Source: Parapedobacter sp964498395
GTDB taxonomy: Bacteria > Bacteroidota > Bacteroidia > Sphingobacteriales > Sphingobacteriaceae
Direction of reading: 5' to 3'
DNA length: 64,000 bases
Assembly (NCBI GenBank): GCA_964498395.1
Contig: CAZCHE010000007.1
Location: 124,001 to 188,000 of the forward strand
Shown here: positions 62,804-64,000 of the stretch, one piece after another
Numbering within the stretch: the stretch's first letter is position 1
Layout: each line of letters opens with the position of its first letter
The notes under the pieces: model-generated
What the model was told of the DNA's origin: nothing
The model's database searches: none
Seen by the model: the letters and a program-made list of their open reading frames with translations, nothing else
Translations under genes and position numbers: made by a program

Positions 62804-64000
62804 TTATTTTATGACCCCCACCCTATTGATCAAATCCGTCACCGCCGCTTCTGAAATGCCCAATAGCGGCTTGGGATATATCCCGATACCAATGACCAAC
62901 ACCACCACAACAGCCAATACGATCCACTCCGTTCCTTTGATATCCGCAAAACCCGCCGTTCCCTCATTCACATCCCCCAACATCGCCTTCTGATACATCC
63001 GCAACATATATACGGCACCCAAAATCAAGGTCAGCCCGGCAAACGCCGCGTACCAAATCCCATATTCAAAGATACCCATCAGCAAGAGGAACTCACCAAT
63101 GAAGCCGTTGGTCAACGGAAGCCCTACCGCACCCATCACAACGACCAAAAATGCTATAGCCAATGCCGGAGCGGGCTTCGCAATGCCCCCCATCGCCGAC
63201 ATATCCTGTGTATTCAATCGACGGCTGATAATATCAATCACAAAAAACAAACCCACCACACTGATACCGTGGTTGACCATCTGGATCATAGCTCCCTGCA
63301 CCCCCTGCACATTCCAAGCAAAAATACCGGCCCCGATCAATCCCACGTGTGCAATGGAAGAGTAGGCCACCAATCGCTTCATGTCGCGCTGTTTAAATGC
63401 GATAATGGAGGCATACACCACTCCGATGACACATAATACCAACGCCAGCTGCCCATAAGCGGCAAAACCCAGCGGCGCTACCGGAATCAACCACCGTATC
63501 ACACCGTAAACCCCCATCTTGAGCATAATGCCCGCTAACAACATCGTTCCCGCCGTAGGCGCTACGGTATAGGTATCGGGTTGCCAGGTGTGGAATGGGA
63601 AAATAGGCATCTTGATGGCAAACGCAATAAAGAACGCCCAGAAAATCCAGCGTTGGGTGGCCGAGTCCAATGCCAATTGATAAAAAGAAGCCAATTCGTA
63701 ATCACCGGTCGGTACTTGCAAATGCAGGTAGATGATCGCTACCAGCATCAGCAAACTTCCCAAAAACGTGTAAATAAAAAATTTCAGGTTCACCCGAATG
63801 CGATCTGCTCCACCCCACAGTGCACAGATGAAGTAAATCGGGATCAAGGCCACCTCCCAGCCTACGTAAAACGCGAATGCATCCAACGCCGTAAAAACCA
63901 ACAATAAACCGGTCTGCATAAACAGGATGAGTGCGTAAAACCCTCCTTTATAGTCATGATTAAATGCCGAAAGGATAATCAAGGGTACCAATCCATTGGT
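62804..64000 (-). CDS. nuoM: NADH-quinone oxidoreductase subunit M, 5'-truncated by window
   Basis: The visible 398 or so residues are the C-terminal part of complex I subunit M; the frame stays open to the right edge, so about 100 N-terminal residues and the start are missing. Markers: FYVGWEVALIPIYFICALWGGADRI with the conserved Glu, FAIKMPIFPFHTWQPDTYTVAPTAGTMLLAGIMLKMGVYGVIRW with two key Lys residues, and KRLVAYSSIAHVGLIGAGIF. It is part of the nuo operon with nuoN downstream. No sign of damage. Confidence 0.96.
   Translation of the reverse strand, partial: TNGLVPLIILSAFNHDYKGGFYALILFMQTGLLLVFTALDAFAFYVGWEVALIPIYFICALWGGADRIRVNLKFFIYTFLGSLLMLVAIIYLHLQVPTGDYELASFYQLALDSATQRWIFWAFFIAFAIKMPIFPFHTWQPDTYTVAPTAGTMLLAGIMLKMGVYGVIRWLIPVAPLGFAAYGQLALVLCVIGVVYASIIAFKQRDMKRLVAYSSIAHVGLIGAGIFAWNVQGVQGAMIQMVNHGISVVGLFFVIDIISRRLNTQDMSAMGGIAKPAPALAIAFLVVVMGAVGLPLTNGFIGEFLLLMGIFEYGIWYAAFAGLTLILGAVYMLRMYQKAMLGDVNEGTAGFADIKGTEWIVLAVVVVLVIGIGIYPKPLLGISEAAVTDLINRVGVIK

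Overview
The window reads as the chromosome of a Bacteroidota bacterium, most likely a Sphingobacteriaceae-type soil or environmental species (Pedobacter/Parapedobacter-like; this placement is inference). The reasons are SusC/SusD pairs, a hybrid two-component system with a beta-propeller sensor, TonB receptors with carboxypeptidase-like N-terminal domains, weak Shine-Dalgarno sites and promoter elements of the TAnnTTTG type. No rRNA, tRNA, CRISPR array or insertion sequence was found. The genes at both window ends (a SusD at the left, nuoM at the right) are cut by the window.

Left part (1-9.4 kb): the end of a polysaccharide utilisation locus (SusD, a small lipoprotein, a GH88 unsaturated glucuronyl hydrolase, a 1421-residue hybrid two-component regulator, an HGSNAT/NagX-like membrane acyltransferase and a GH20-like hydrolase). 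This fits use of a uronic-acid and amino-sugar polymer such as a glycosaminoglycan. From 9.4 to 22.8 kb lie housekeeping and signalling genes: lipA, a Yip1-like membrane protein, a LytS/LytTR-type pair, an MFS exporter, an RHH/MazF-type toxin-antitoxin pair, an O6-alkylguanine methyltransferase, a second orphan GH88, a small operon with a DUF1275 protein and a Usp-like protein, and an OmpR/HK pair.

Centre (23-46.4 kb): the most interesting block, a complete myo-inositol catabolic operon (aldolase, iolB, iolC, iolD, Na+/solute symporter, mmsA/iolA, iolE, iolG), a solitary TonB receptor, a LacI-family regulator, and a SusC-SusD operon that ends in a PLC/GDPD-like plus alkaline phosphatase fusion and a PA14-tailed metallophosphoesterase. 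Three near-identical palindromes (AYGCAAAGGTTTGCGT) lie before the iol operon, between the TonB receptor and lacI genes, and upstream of susC. I infer one LacI-controlled regulon that captures inositol phosphodiesters or phosphomonoesters outside the cytoplasm, strips phosphate, imports inositol and degrades it to central metabolites.

Right part (46.6-64 kb): glutamate dehydrogenase, a CoA-binding protein, a beta-lactamase-fold hydrolase, a PF04020 membrane protein and an SDR. Next is a patchy accessory stretch (51.1-55.8 kb) with a beheaded histidine-kinase remnant, a VOC protein, a sigma-like protein with an odd tail, two tandem HEPN-type paralogues and a divergent S24/LexA-like regulator with its own palindrome, then a strongly structured non-coding segment ending in a textbook terminator. 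It closes with a hybrid histidine kinase, the conserved ATP-grasp/alpha-E/transglutaminase operon, and nuoN-nuoM.
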